A DNA stretch of 64,000 nucleotides from a virus, in IMG/VR virus record IMGVR_UViG_3300046170_000449, positions 1 to 64,000 of that record. One strand, written 5' to 3'. The stretch's first letter is position 1. Each line of letters starts with the position of its first letter. The translations under genes were made by a program, and so were the position numbers. Under the pieces are notes generated by a model. That model saw only the letters and a list, made by a program, of their open reading frames with translations, was not told where the DNA came from and searched no databases. This document shows, piece by piece, positions 24,543 through 33,712 of this stretch.

Positions 24543-25268
24543 ATGACTTATTATCGTCCTGTACAAATTGGTGTGACTGGCCCTAAAGGGCGCATGGGAA
24601 GTGGTACTGGTTATCATATTGATAGTAAGTATTCAACATCCTTACCTTGGGAAGATATTGCCAAACGATTTGATTCCAAGGCAAATCTTTATGGCCAGGG
24701 AGGTCGCAATATAGTTTTCTCTAATCAAGGGATGGACTATGCTGCATATAATCCTCAAGCAGAGATGGCTGCAAAGGTTGCACTACTACAAAAAGCAGCT
24801 GGAGCACACGAACAAAGAGAAGGGTTCCATTCATTTGACTACTTTGCACCAAAGGGTAAAGATGTTTGGGACAAGAGTGCAGAAGGCGCACCTATTTATT
24901 TAGCAGTAGAAGAAGGGCGTACACCGCTTATTGGACAAGCTCAAGACTACGGTGTCTATGGGACAGTCACAGACTCTCAAGGAAACGTCCTAGGTAAGTC
25001 TGGTCACGGCGATACTAAGTATGCAGGTCAAACGTATGACACAGAGATTCCAGAATTAGGAGATCCAACTAAAGCACCGATCACAATTAATAATTATTAT
25101 GGAGCAGGCAAAAAAGAAGCGTCTAAAGAACCTTCTTTAACTCAAAGATTGCTTTCTAGTTTAGGTAGAAAGGCTAAACAAAAAGACCCGATTACTGCTA
25201 TGATGGAAAGTATGATTGCATCCAGGTCAGGTAAGTTAGACCCTTCCGCTCTTTATAATTTCCTCTGA
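24543..25268 (+). CDS. Hypothetical virion protein sharing the C-terminal tail of its neighbour (241 aa)
   Basis: The body (residues 1-175) is Gly/Tyr-rich and has GTGYHID and SGHGD stretches that recall metal-binding turns, but I cannot place it in a peptidase family. Residues 178-241 carry the same tail as the upstream protein: TINNYY, LTQRLLSSL, DPITAMMESMI, LDPSALY. Shared tails on neighbouring proteins suggest a common docking site. Its TGA overlaps the next ATG at 25268. Confidence 0.65.
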   Translation: MTYYRPVQIGVTGPKGRMGSGTGYHIDSKYSTSLPWEDIAKRFDSKANLYGQGGRNIVFSNQGMDYAAYNPQAEMAAKVALLQKAAGAHEQREGFHSFDYFAPKGKDVWDKSAEGAPIYLAVEEGRTPLIGQAQDYGVYGTVTDSQGNVLGKSGHGDTKYAGQTYDTEIPELGDPTKAPITINNYYGAGKKEASKEPSLTQRLLSSLGRKAKQKDPITAMMESMIASRSGKLDPSALYNFL

Positions 25269-26062
25269 TGACCGCTACTAATACCAACAAGCAACCTGTA
25301 TTTGTCGATCGTCCTTTAATTGCAAGGGCTAAGATTACCAATCAAATCGTTGGTACTCCCAATGATTTAAACGTACAAGGTGGACAGAATCCAGCCTTAG
25401 TCGTTGATATGGATGCAACGCTTAGTTTAGATAACAACAGCGGAGGTATTATTGATGCCATCCGTATTGTTCGTGATAATTACTCTAACGCTTCTCAGCA
25501 AGACTATGTAATTAATGCTACTACTTCAGGAACAAATATCAGCCTGGTCAGTGGACAGGTTGTGTATGTAGAAGATGCAGCAGTTCTTACTAACCCAGCT
25601 GAAAGCGGTATTGGTTATTATACTTACACTGGCTCTGTTATTTACGAAGGACCAAATCAAGATATTACTTTTAGTGGTTTAGCTACTCCAACAACATCAG
25701 GTTTTAGTTATAACTCATTAGCCCAAACGACACTTCCAATGGTGACTTTTGTTTGCTACCACACCCGTGGAACAACAGTACCGATTCCAGCTGATGGAGA
25801 TTACACTGTACTCTTCAGTAAGACTGTGCCTTTAAATTCAGGTAGCGTTGATTGTAGTGATGTAATGCCTGAACTATTAGCTCCTATTCCAGCTGCTGGT
25901 AACACTGCCGGATTAGGTTCAGCAACACCACTTAAGGAGCGTGGAATTAATCTACAACGTGGTGATCGCCTTTACGTAGGTGTTCTCCAACAAGGCGTTT
26001 ATAACAATACCTCTGGCTATATCCCAGGTGCTCATGTGATTGCGCAAGGCGGTTACTATTGA
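25268..26062 (+). CDS. Beta-rich virion protein (264 aa)
   Basis: Rich in Thr, Ser, Gly, Val and Asn with an alternating beta-strand pattern over the whole length, no helix-rich part and no membrane segment. Typical of fibre-like or capsid-surface proteins. Starts in an ATGA overlap with the previous stop. Function inferred only from composition and position. Confidence 0.65.
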   Translation: MTATNTNKQPVFVDRPLIARAKITNQIVGTPNDLNVQGGQNPALVVDMDATLSLDNNSGGIIDAIRIVRDNYSNASQQDYVINATTSGTNISLVSGQVVYVEDAAVLTNPAESGIGYYTYTGSVIYEGPNQDITFSGLATPTTSGFSYNSLAQTTLPMVTFVCYHTRGTTVPIPADGDYTVLFSKTVPLNSGSVDCSDVMPELLAPIPAAGNTAGLGSATPLKERGINLQRGDRLYVGVLQQGVYNNTSGYIPGAHVIAQGGYY

Positions 26063-26063
26063 G

Positions 26064-27755
26064 ATGACACGAAAAAGACCTGGAGGAAACTTTGGAAACT
26101 TTGGGTCTTCTTCGTTTAGTAAAAATGAAAATCCAAAGCTGAAGAAGTATAAAGTAAAACCTGTACAAGGAGCTTTTGGGGGCAGTGTACCAGACTCTCT
26201 TTATACAAGTAATAAAGAATCAGCCTGGGCACGATGGAGAAGAGGATGGGAGTTAGCAACCGCTAATGGTGTTTTACGTCCTTTCTTTTATGACTTTAAG
26301 TATGAAATTCCTTTAGGTGGAATTACTGTTGTCGGTAATCGTGCACCGTTTGTTAGTGGTGCCCTTCAAGGTTTTCTTACTGAGAACAAAGAATATGGAA
26401 TGCATTGGGCAGGAAGAATCAATTCAGGTAACTTACGGTTTGACAATTTAGAAGATCAGTATAATGTAAAACTAGCTGTCTCAGGTGAAATACCTTTTGA
26501 CCAACTCTTTATGGCCAGTGGCCAAGACAATGAAAACTTTTGGTACATACAGCTGAGCGGTACGTTTGATACAGCTAATCCAGTTCCACCTCCTTTATTT
26601 ACACGGTTGCCGTTTGGAACGTCAATCAAACCTATTAATGGCGATATTTTAGAAGATACTATTGTTGAAGTATCAGGACAACCGATTGACTCTGAGACAC
26701 GTGATCCTTTAACAGCTAAGCGTTATGGTTTTGTACAAGCAATCATGACGGATATTGATCAAGACACAGGAGTCATGAAGGTCAGAAAATTAGGCTCCAC
26801 TCAATCAACAGAAGACGGTGTTCTTCAAACACCTTCACGCATCCCCTTTGAACCAGGGAGATTTTTACAAACTGGCACTCGTTATTGTTGTAGCTGCCAA
26901 GACTTTACTCGTCGTAATTACGCTTATCTTTCTTCTTTAGGTTTACGTACAGGAGCTAAGTTTCCAAAATCAAAAGTAGCAACAGTAAAACCAGGTCGTT
27001 ATGAAGAGATGAAATATCGCGGCAACATTTTAAATGCAGCGCAGGCTGAGATCATGAGTGGTGTTGTCCAGAATCGTTTAATGACGATTGTTTATCCTAG
27101 TGGTGAACTTTACTCTTATCCTGTACCAGGAGCTACATTACAAGCATCAGGTAAAGACATCAGGCAACCAGATAATTTATATAGAGATTTTCCTGCAGTA
27201 TTTGAGGACTTTGGAAGTATTTATACGAGAGGCTTTGGAGATAAACCAAACCCTAGTGGTGTTGCAGAAGGCATGCCCAAGTATGGAGACTATAAACAAA
27301 GCGGGTTAGATATTACTGAGGTTTCTGACTACTGGACTTATACCTTAGATCAGTATCGTTACTGTAAACACATTTATGCGATGCGTTATGCAGACGGTGT
27401 ATTTCCAAATGAGCCCTCTGACTTTCCAGTTAAGATAGGTTCAATGGCCGAATGGGAAAATAATTTAGTTGAAAAAACTAGGAACTCACAAACCAAAGCC
27501 TTTGAAAAGCTGGCTTACTATGGATTAGGTTACATGGATACACCGCCTTTTAATTTACAGGCGCCCATGATGAGTCCGATGCTTCAACGCATTCTGAATG
27601 TACCGTCTGAATTTATTGTTCTACAGAACTTTTTCATGGTAGATAAAGATGGTAACACTTACAACATGGCATCTGGCCAAAAGCCTGACAGTACAGGACA
27701 ACCCAGTGGTTTCCAAATTAATAATTGGGATTTTCCTCTAGGTACTAATTACTAA
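26064..27755 (+). CDS. Large virion protein with split SWIM-like cysteine pairs (563 aa)
   Basis: An in-frame TTG exists at 26040, but ATG 26064, one base after the preceding stop, is the more likely start. The first 40 residues are basic and Gly/Ser-rich. C-S-C-Q-D-F lies near residue 274 and Y-C-K-H-I-Y-A near 433: these look like the two halves of a SWIM zinc finger (CxC...CxH) but are about 160 residues apart. The rest is aromatic-rich alpha/beta. Position suggests a virion or tail component. A promoter follows the stop. Confidence 0.65.
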   Translation: MTRKRPGGNFGNFGSSSFSKNENPKLKKYKVKPVQGAFGGSVPDSLYTSNKESAWARWRRGWELATANGVLRPFFYDFKYEIPLGGITVVGNRAPFVSGALQGFLTENKEYGMHWAGRINSGNLRFDNLEDQYNVKLAVSGEIPFDQLFMASGQDNENFWYIQLSGTFDTANPVPPPLFTRLPFGTSIKPINGDILEDTIVEVSGQPIDSETRDPLTAKRYGFVQAIMTDIDQDTGVMKVRKLGSTQSTEDGVLQTPSRIPFEPGRFLQTGTRYCCSCQDFTRRNYAYLSSLGLRTGAKFPKSKVATVKPGRYEEMKYRGNILNAAQAEIMSGVVQNRLMTIVYPSGELYSYPVPGATLQASGKDIRQPDNLYRDFPAVFEDFGSIYTRGFGDKPNPSGVAEGMPKYGDYKQSGLDITEVSDYWTYTLDQYRYCKHIYAMRYADGVFPNEPSDFPVKIGSMAEWENNLVEKTRNSQTKAFEKLAYYGLGYMDTPPFNLQAPMMSPMLQRILNVPSEFIVLQNFFMVDKDGNTYNMASGQKPDSTGQPSGFQINNWDFPLGTNY

Positions 27756-27757
27756 AG

Positions 27758-27787
27758 TTGACTTGACACCTCTGAATCATTTATAAT
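27758..27787 (+). promoter_or_regulatory. Sigma70-type promoter
   Basis: TTGACT (27758-27763), 18-bp spacer, TATAAT (27782-27787). A perfect -10 box and near-perfect -35 box directly ahead of the integrase-like gene at 27812. A second TTGACA at 27763-27768 is too close to serve as the -35. Confidence 0.75.
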
Positions 27788-27811
27788 ATCTTTATTAACT
27801 ATTAAGGATCC

Positions 27812-28228
27812 TTGATTCATCTTCATCTACCGTCGGATCAACACATTGTGGATGCTGTATTTTCTTTGGCTGCCCTTCCTAATTTAGAGAAAGCGTCTTG
27901 GTTACTTGCAATGATTGCAACGTTTGGTAAGACACCAAAGCAACTAAAAGGTTTCTCCTGGAACGAAGATAACACTATTAATATCCTTTCTAAAAAACGT
28001 TCTGTTAAACCTCTCCATCCCCAGTGGGTGTATTTATTTCAACTCAAAGAAAAGCAGCCGTCTGATTTGGACAGCTGCTGGGAAAGTTTAATCGTAGATT
28101 TAAAAAGAATTACTGATGAAAAAGCAATCCTTTTAACTATTGAAAACCTTTTGCTTTCCTATAAAGTTAGGAAGATTTGCTACGTGCCTATTAAGCAACA
28201 GCTTCGGCATTTGACGACAGCTCACTGA
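27812..28228 (+). CDS. Degenerate tyrosine-integrase-like protein (138 aa)
   Basis: The stretch W-L-L-A-M-I-A-T-F-G-K-T-P-K-Q followed by a K-R-S-V-K-P-L-H-P-Q-W-V strand pair resembles the catalytic core of cyanobacterial and cyanophage tyrosine integrases. Where active enzymes have G-L-R-P-H-E this protein has G-K-T-P-K-Q, so the first catalytic Arg is missing. It ends at QLRHLTTAH, which resembles box II (LRH...H), and lacks the region with the active Tyr. It is probably a non-catalytic relic or DNA-binding derivative. The start is TTG with AAGGA upstream. Confidence 0.5.
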   Translation: MIHLHLPSDQHIVDAVFSLAALPNLEKASWLLAMIATFGKTPKQLKGFSWNEDNTINILSKKRSVKPLHPQWVYLFQLKEKQPSDLDSCWESLIVDLKRITDEKAILLTIENLLLSYKVRKICYVPIKQQLRHLTTAH

Positions 28229-28409
28229 GCATCGCTTTTACTGCAGGAATATTCCAGTAGTATGTATCACGTGACCGCGTCAAGGGACCAGAGGTATAGT
28301 GCTTACCCAGCTTGAAGGCTTTGTTATTACACAAACCATTTAGCTCATTTCGAGGCATGTCCAGGATTTTAGCTGCTTTGAAAGCTGGAGCCCAGTTGTT
28401 AATAGCCAT
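28191..28409 (-). CDS. Small excisionase-like DNA-binding candidate (72 aa)
   Basis: The arrangement W-A-P-A-F-K-A-A-K-I-L-D-M, a short turn, then G-K-H-Y-T-S-G and Y-Y-W-N-I-P-A-V-K resembles a small winged helix-turn-helix of the excisionase kind. It is convergent with the integrase-like gene and overlaps its end by 38 bases. Together they look like remains of an integration module. No recognisable promoter sequence is clear in 28410-28539. Confidence 0.45.
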   Translation of the reverse strand: MAINNWAPAFKAAKILDMPRNELNGLCNNKAFKLGKHYTSGPLTRSRDTYYWNIPAVKAMLSELSSNAEAVA

Positions 28410-28539
28410 GTAGCGGAAGATGCGTACTATTTAAAAATACAGGTTTTTTGCGTAATGCCAAAATCTTTACATAATTTTTTTGTATTGTTGCTGTTCTTAA
28501 AGATAGGCGGTTTTAAACTGAGATAACGGCTAGATTGCT

Positions 28540-28911
28540 ATGTTCAAAACGGAGAACGAACCCCTCGCACTCCTACTTGAACTACGCCCTAAACACGCAA
28601 AGAAACGCTTCCGAGACGAAATCTATAAAGCCTGGGACCATGACTGTGCGTATTGTGGTAAAGCTGCTACAAGTCTTGATCATATTGTGCCACGGTTTAA
28701 ATCTGGCTCTAGTAACTGCTATAACTTAATTCCTGCTTGTCGCAGCTGTAATGCAAACAAAGCGTCAAGTCCTATGGAAGAATGGTATCGTAACCAGTCG
28801 TTTTTTGAAGAGCAACGATTAACGGCAATCAAAAACTGGATGGACGATAAAATTGTTTACGTTTTAGATAATGAATTAGAATCATTAGACATGATGTTTA
28901 AACCAGCGTAG
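28540..28911 (+). CDS. HNH endonuclease (123 aa)
   Basis: Classic HNH: zinc ligands C36/C39 and C67/C70, catalytic L-D-H at 46-48, N62, and the N-A-N-K turn at 71-74. Such free-standing enzymes are usually homing nucleases in phages. It starts after a 130-base spacer without other features and is followed three bases later by the 1050-residue gene. Confidence 0.9.
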   Translation: MFKTENEPLALLLELRPKHAKKRFRDEIYKAWDHDCAYCGKAATSLDHIVPRFKSGSSNCYNLIPACRSCNANKASSPMEEWYRNQSFFEEQRLTAIKNWMDDKIVYVLDNELESLDMMFKPA

Positions 28912-28914
28912 ATA

Positions 28915-31900
28915 ATGCCTAGACCCGGAAGAGCCCCAGGCAAAAGCCTAGCATGGCATGCAGGAAATAATGGCGAGAATAAAAAGATGGGCCACCTGTC
29001 GTGGTCTTCTGCTTACAACGATGGCTACACCAACAATGAGATAATTAACTGGATTAACGGTGATCCAGGTAATCGTAAAGCATTTAATTTATATAACCAA
29101 GCAATACAATTGCGTAATGTCTCTGAACAACTTAGTGGCACAGTTGATTTAATTTATCTACAACAACTTGGTAGAGAAGCAGACGATGGCGGTAGATTAA
29201 ATAAGATGGAAAATTTTGAAAGGTACTTCATAGAACAAGGAAGAAATAACCCTAATTTAGGTACTGCTACTAAAAGAGATAGGGCCTACAATCGAATGCG
29301 TACAGGTATGGCGAACAGCGCCGAAGGGCAAAACACACAACAAGTAGCTAAAAATGCTTATGAAACTTTCTTAGGTAGGCCATGGACACCAGCAGACGGC
29401 CAAGCTGCATTGAATCAATCAGCACTGGAAATCATGAAAAGTGTTGAGGCGGGTCAATTCAGACAATCTTTGGAATCGTATGGAAAAAGTTATGGAGGAG
29501 GAGGAACTGTTAAGTATGACAGTAGTCAGGCAAAAGGTTATTACGGAAATGGTTATCAATTAGGTTTACTAACTAAGTGGAAACAAGTCGGTAGAAACAG
29601 TAATCAAATTATTCCTTCGCAGCAAATTTTACAGTACAACCCTAGTACAAAAAATTTAGAATATACCAAGGGAGCTAGTAAATTATTAGGCAATCAAGCT
29701 AGACAAAAATACAATAAAATCATTAACGATTTTAGGCGTAGTAAAGGTGGTAATTATAAACAAATAATGAGTACTTTTAAGGGCTTGGACTCAGTTGCTA
29801 AAGCGCATTTTAATAAAACTGATAGAAAAGCTACTGAAGCGTACTACACACAGCAAAAAATTAGAAACCCTTGGACGTATAAAAAGAATGGAGTCAAACC
29901 GCCCACAGGGGGCTTTGATTTTAACTACTACATGAAACAGGGGAATAACAATAAAACCCTTAATCGTCAATGGAATGCAGCCAAGAATAACAAGATTGGA
30001 GGTTATTCATTTGCTGACTTGGATATTACTGCACGCTACGCAAATTTAACCACTTACGCTCAAGCAGACTACAGTCAAAGAGTAAAATCAGAACCTACAT
30101 TAAGAGCAAATGCAGCAGCAGACATTGGCGAATACAGTGAAGCATACGATGATTTAACTGATGCTCAACAGCAGCTATATCGAGACGAGCTCCTAGGACT
30201 AACCAAAAAGGGAGCTAGTGGACAGTTATCGATTGACTACACCGATGATCAAGCAGAGAATTCTAGATTTGAAAATCAAGTTTTAAGCAATCTATCGGGA
30301 CAAGAACTGTTAGAGCAGGATAAGTTTGGAACATTAACGCAAGACTCATTAAAATTTGCAGCAGACAAATTAAAAGAACAGCAGGAGAACGAGAGGACCC
30401 TGGATCTGTACAAAAACCTACCTGGGTTTAATGAAATTTATTCTGCTAATTCTTCGCTAGCTAATTCACTCCTAGGAGATAGCGGTATAGGTGGCTATCT
30501 TTCCATGCTAGGTAAAGACACAGAGGCAATCCAAGAAGACTTAGAGGAACAGTTTGCAGGTGTCACTGGTATACCTAGTAATAACAGCACCATTTTTAAT
30601 TGGCAGAAATGGTTTGACGAAGAGATGGTCAAACGATATGACGAGATGGAAACCATTACGGTTGAGTTTGATGATACTATTACCGATTTAGATTTAAATT
30701 CTGAGACAGGAAAAATACAATATGAAATTCAACTCACTCGTATGGGGATTGATCCTTATGATGAAGACGGTAATTTAATTGATAAATCAGTTGCATTAGA
30801 AACACTAGAAGCTAATAACTTCCAACGTATCTACGAAATCGATGAAAACTTTAAAACTAATTTTATTGAAAATTATTTAAAGCCACGCTTTGATCAATCT
30901 AAATCCATGGATGAGTTCATCTCTTATATGGATGTAAAAGAAGATGAACAAAACATTTTCCAGACACAAAGTGCTCTTGATAGTCTAAAAACATTAGCTA
31001 GTAAACAATCACGGTTACTTCTGGAAAACATCCAAGATCTCCCTGGAGATTTCAATTATAAATTTTACTTTAATCCTGATGATGAGAACGAAGTAAAACA
31101 AAGCACATACAATATTCAGAAACGGCAAGTGACACGTGATTGGGAAAAGGCAAAGAAGAAAGGTAACAGCATTCCTCCAGGGCAAGTTGCTGATAAGAAT
31201 GGTAATAATTATACCTGGAATCAGTGGGCATATTTCTACGGTTTAAATATCAATAACAAGCAGGAGTTTGCACGCTTACATTACAAAGTGGTTGGCGCTG
31301 CAAAAGGTTTTGATCCTGCGGCTGATATTCTTACCCAGGAAAAAGTCGATGATTACTTCGTTGATAATGTTGTACCTGCACTTAATGATGCTCGTTTAGA
31401 TCTCGACAGCGCCACCTTCATGAACTTCGTGACGCCAGAGCAGTTTGCTGATGAGGTTCTACGTGGCATTGATCCAGAGAAAGACGAGGAGGCTTGGAAA
31501 AAAGTCTTGGATATGTATGGCCTAGAAGGAACAGAAGCCATTGACGAGGTCCGTAATGTAATTATTGAAGCTGTACGAACAGGATCAGCCCAACGGATCC
31601 GAGAGTCAATTAAATTCTTAAATGAGAAAAAGAAAACACCTACGCAAAAAGAACTAGGCGTCAACTACATTGAGCGGGAATCAGATAAGAAATTTGTTGA
31701 AGATGAGAATGCCACAGAGTTGTACAAAGTATTTCAGAATGCAGGCTATTCAGGTACTGAAGACGAGTTCTTTGATACGTTTATGCCAGACGCAGACAGG
31801 GCCGATCTCGATTTTATACAACGAGGTTTAAGTGGCGATTTTGAACTTAAAGATATTAACACTGAGGATCCGTTTGAAGCATTAGCCAGTGTTGGAAGCT

Positions 31901-32067
31901 TTCTTGGCGACGGTGGAAATATTTTTGGCACAGATTCTGATAATGAAAATCAAGATAAAAACGACACAGAAGATAGTTACTTTAATTTTTTTGATGATGA
32001 GGATGATGATTATGCCTCAGATACTGGACGATCTATAATTAATGGGTATACAGATTTTTTTAAATAA
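28915..32067 (+). CDS. Giant virion-type protein with DUF4214-like motifs (1050 aa)
   Basis: Residues 25-62 carry a loose copy of the GH...AY..GY.N.EI...I/LD/NGD...NLYN module seen at 8948 and 52855. Two DUF4214-like motifs follow: YLQQLGREADDGG (81-93) and AYETFLGRPWTPADG (148-162). The body is mostly helical and charged, and the last 40 residues are extremely acidic. No catalytic motif. A large internal or ejection protein is plausible; a fibre is less likely because of the helical content. Confidence 0.7.
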   Translation: MPRPGRAPGKSLAWHAGNNGENKKMGHLSWSSAYNDGYTNNEIINWINGDPGNRKAFNLYNQAIQLRNVSEQLSGTVDLIYLQQLGREADDGGRLNKMENFERYFIEQGRNNPNLGTATKRDRAYNRMRTGMANSAEGQNTQQVAKNAYETFLGRPWTPADGQAALNQSALEIMKSVEAGQFRQSLESYGKSYGGGGTVKYDSSQAKGYYGNGYQLGLLTKWKQVGRNSNQIIPSQQILQYNPSTKNLEYTKGASKLLGNQARQKYNKIINDFRRSKGGNYKQIMSTFKGLDSVAKAHFNKTDRKATEAYYTQQKIRNPWTYKKNGVKPPTGGFDFNYYMKQGNNNKTLNRQWNAAKNNKIGGYSFADLDITARYANLTTYAQADYSQRVKSEPTLRANAAADIGEYSEAYDDLTDAQQQLYRDELLGLTKKGASGQLSIDYTDDQAENSRFENQVLSNLSGQELLEQDKFGTLTQDSLKFAADKLKEQQENERTLDLYKNLPGFNEIYSANSSLANSLLGDSGIGGYLSMLGKDTEAIQEDLEEQFAGVTGIPSNNSTIFNWQKWFDEEMVKRYDEMETITVEFDDTITDLDLNSETGKIQYEIQLTRMGIDPYDEDGNLIDKSVALETLEANNFQRIYEIDENFKTNFIENYLKPRFDQSKSMDEFISYMDVKEDEQNIFQTQSALDSLKTLASKQSRLLLENIQDLPGDFNYKFYFNPDDENEVKQSTYNIQKRQVTRDWEKAKKKGNSIPPGQVADKNGNNYTWNQWAYFYGLNINNKQEFARLHYKVVGAAKGFDPAADILTQEKVDDYFVDNVVPALNDARLDLDSATFMNFVTPEQFADEVLRGIDPEKDEEAWKKVLDMYGLEGTEAIDEVRNVIIEAVRTGSAQRIRESIKFLNEKKKTPTQKELGVNYIERESDKKFVEDENATELYKVFQNAGYSGTEDEFFDTFMPDADRADLDFIQRGLSGDFELKDINTEDPFEALASVGSFLGDGGNIFGTDSDNENQDKNDTEDSYFNFFDDEDDDYASDTGRSIINGYTDFFK

Positions 32068-32072
32068 TATAA

Positions 32073-32369
32073 ATGTCTAAAGCAAAGAAAGCTGCTAGTG
32101 CAGCCAAGCTGCATAAAGATAAAATGGCATGTAATAAACCAAAGAAAACACCTGGTCATAAAACTAAATCGCATGTCGTAAAAGCATGTGAAGATGGTAA
32201 AGAAAAGATTATTCGTTTCGGCCAGCAAGGAGTTAAAGGAGCAGGAAAGAATCCAAAGACAGCCAAAGACAAAGCACGTAAAAAATCATATTATGCACGG
32301 CATAACGCACAAGATAGTAAACCAAGTAAAATGAGTGCTAGGTACTGGTCACACAAGGTAAAATGGTAA
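32073..32369 (+). CDS. Conserved small basic cyanophage-type protein (98 aa)
   Basis: Very basic, with a central motif K-A-C-E-D-G-K-E-K-I-I-R-F-G-Q-Q-G-V-K-G-A-G-K-N-P-K and a C-terminal S-A-R-Y-W-S-H-K-V-K-W. From memory the same pattern is common in cyanophage genomes as a protein of unknown function. No membrane segment. DNA or RNA binding is possible from the charge alone. Confidence 0.7.
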   Translation: MSKAKKAASAAKLHKDKMACNKPKKTPGHKTKSHVVKACEDGKEKIIRFGQQGVKGAGKNPKTAKDKARKKSYYARHNAQDSKPSKMSARYWSHKVKW

Positions 32370-32398
32370 TGAATTTAGCAGGAAAATATCAATAACAA

Positions 32399-32554
32399 AT
32401 GCCTACCCTTCAAGAAGGTTTAAATCATTTAAAAGGTAAATTAAGAAATCTTGCACCAGGTAGTTTAGAGTATCAACATATATTAAATATGATTGGAGAG
32501 TTTGAAAAGGATATGGCTATGGTTGCTAAAGATACTCAACAGTACATAAGGTAA
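32399..32554 (+). CDS. Small hypothetical protein (51 aa)
   Basis: ATG at 32399, TAA at 32552-32554. Helical, neutral, with regular Met/Leu/Ile spacing that fits a short coiled coil. No clear ribosome binding site beyond the A-rich leader. Function unknown. Confidence 0.5.
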   Translation: MPTLQEGLNHLKGKLRNLAPGSLEYQHILNMIGEFEKDMAMVAKDTQQYIR

Positions 32555-32583
32555 AGTGGTGATAAAATTTACTTTTTAAACCC

Positions 32584-32697
32584 ATGAAAAAAGGTGGCGG
32601 CTACATTGTTGGCACTCCCAAAAAAACAAAGCAAGGACAAGGAAAGCATTCCAGGCCAAATCACGGACGTAAAAAACTCCGTGGACAAGGAAAATGA
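32584..32697 (+). CDS. Tiny Gly/Lys-rich protein (37 aa)
   Basis: ATG at 32584, TGA at 32695-32697. Begins K-K-G-G-G-Y-I-V-G-T-P-K-K and is highly basic throughout. From memory short proteins of this kind recur in cyanophages. Role unknown. Confidence 0.55.
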   Translation: MKKGGGYIVGTPKKTKQGQGKHSRPNHGRKKLRGQGK

Positions 32698-32726
32698 GTT
32701 ATTATTAAATTGATTTAAATAAAACA

Positions 32727-33386
32727 ATGCCCTCATTAAAGGAAGCCCTTAGGCTAATTAAAACTTTTGAGGGCTTTAATGAAAAGGCTTTCTCTGATCC
32801 TACAACGGGTGAGGAAGAGTACATCATTGGCTACGGCACTACCTACTACCCAGATGGCACGCAGGTGCGTCAGGGGCACCTATGCACAGAGCACAAGGCT
32901 GAAGAGTATTTAAAAAACGAAACAGATCTTATCGCAAGTGAAATTCTTAAGCTGAATCTTGGTTTAGATGCTTGCATGCTTAATGCCCTCGTATCGTTTG
33001 TGCATTCAGTAGGCTGGGAACCTTTTCTATATAGCAGTATTATCGATTGTTGCGAGCAAGAGAATTATGTAGATGCTGGTAGGGAAATTACAAAGTGGGT
33101 TTATGGTAACGATCATAAAATAATTGGTACTCTCGTTGATCGTCGGAGACATGAAGTAGACCTTTTCATGTCAGAGTACAATTCAAATGCCTGGACCTCA
33201 AACGATATTTTGCTAAAAGCTTTTCGTAACTATACAGCAGCCCCTTGCCAAGTTCGTGCCATCAGAAAACTACAAGAAAGGGTAGATCCGTATACACTGT
33301 CAGAGTTTGCGAATGATTTTGATGTCCACAATAATCCTTATATGGATTTTTCATCAGATGAGTTTGACTCTATTTTCACGTTTTAG
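32727..33386 (+). CDS. GH24 phage-type lysozyme (219 aa)
   Basis: An endolysin that cuts the glycan chain of peptidoglycan. The N-terminal catalytic region shows F-E-G-F with the acid E15, a second acid D24 nine residues later as in T4 lysozyme, and I-G-Y-G-T-T at 34-39. The C-terminal half extends beyond the minimal enzyme and contains an aromatic, acidic tail that may bind the wall. No signal peptide, so it would need a holin. A second endolysin (GH19) lies at 43751. Confidence 0.9.
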   Translation: MPSLKEALRLIKTFEGFNEKAFSDPTTGEEEYIIGYGTTYYPDGTQVRQGHLCTEHKAEEYLKNETDLIASEILKLNLGLDACMLNALVSFVHSVGWEPFLYSSIIDCCEQENYVDAGREITKWVYGNDHKIIGTLVDRRRHEVDLFMSEYNSNAWTSNDILLKAFRNYTAAPCQVRAIRKLQERVDPYTLSEFANDFDVHNNPYMDFSSDEFDSIFTF

Positions 33387-33418
33387 GCTTAAAATATAAA
33401 GACAACGAAGACTAACAA

Positions 33419-33712
33419 ATGGACGAGACAAATACTGATACGCAAAAATTTGATATGCCTTTACATTTAGAGCTTGCAATGCGCAAGGCTGAGTTAGATT
33501 CTATGGAAATGACATGGGATCAACTACAGCTTGCTTTGTTAAACTTGTTTCATAAACGCTTGATCGAAACACAAGCAATCAAAGACATGTTGTTAGCAGA
33601 AAATATTGAATTAGAATTTGACGTGCCAACGCATATTGAATTAACGCAATTGGCACTGACGACGATGCAAGACGATGAAGATGAAGAAGACTTTCAACCC
33701 TTCTTTGGTTGA
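33419..33712 (+). CDS. Small acidic hypothetical protein (97 aa)
   Basis: Helical and acidic, with a strongly acidic end (residues 85-95) and no membrane segment. Its TGA (33710-33712) abuts the stop of the leftward gene at 33713, marking the border between the rightward late genes and the leftward operon. Function unknown. Confidence 0.65.
   Translation: MDETNTDTQKFDMPLHLELAMRKAELDSMEMTWDQLQLALLNLFHKRLIETQAIKDMLLAENIELEFDVPTHIELTQLALTTMQDDEDEEDFQPFFG

Noticed and set aside
27812-28228. Functional integrase and lysogeny
   Set aside because: The first catalytic Arg and the Tyr region are missing and no attachment site or repressor pair is evident next to it.
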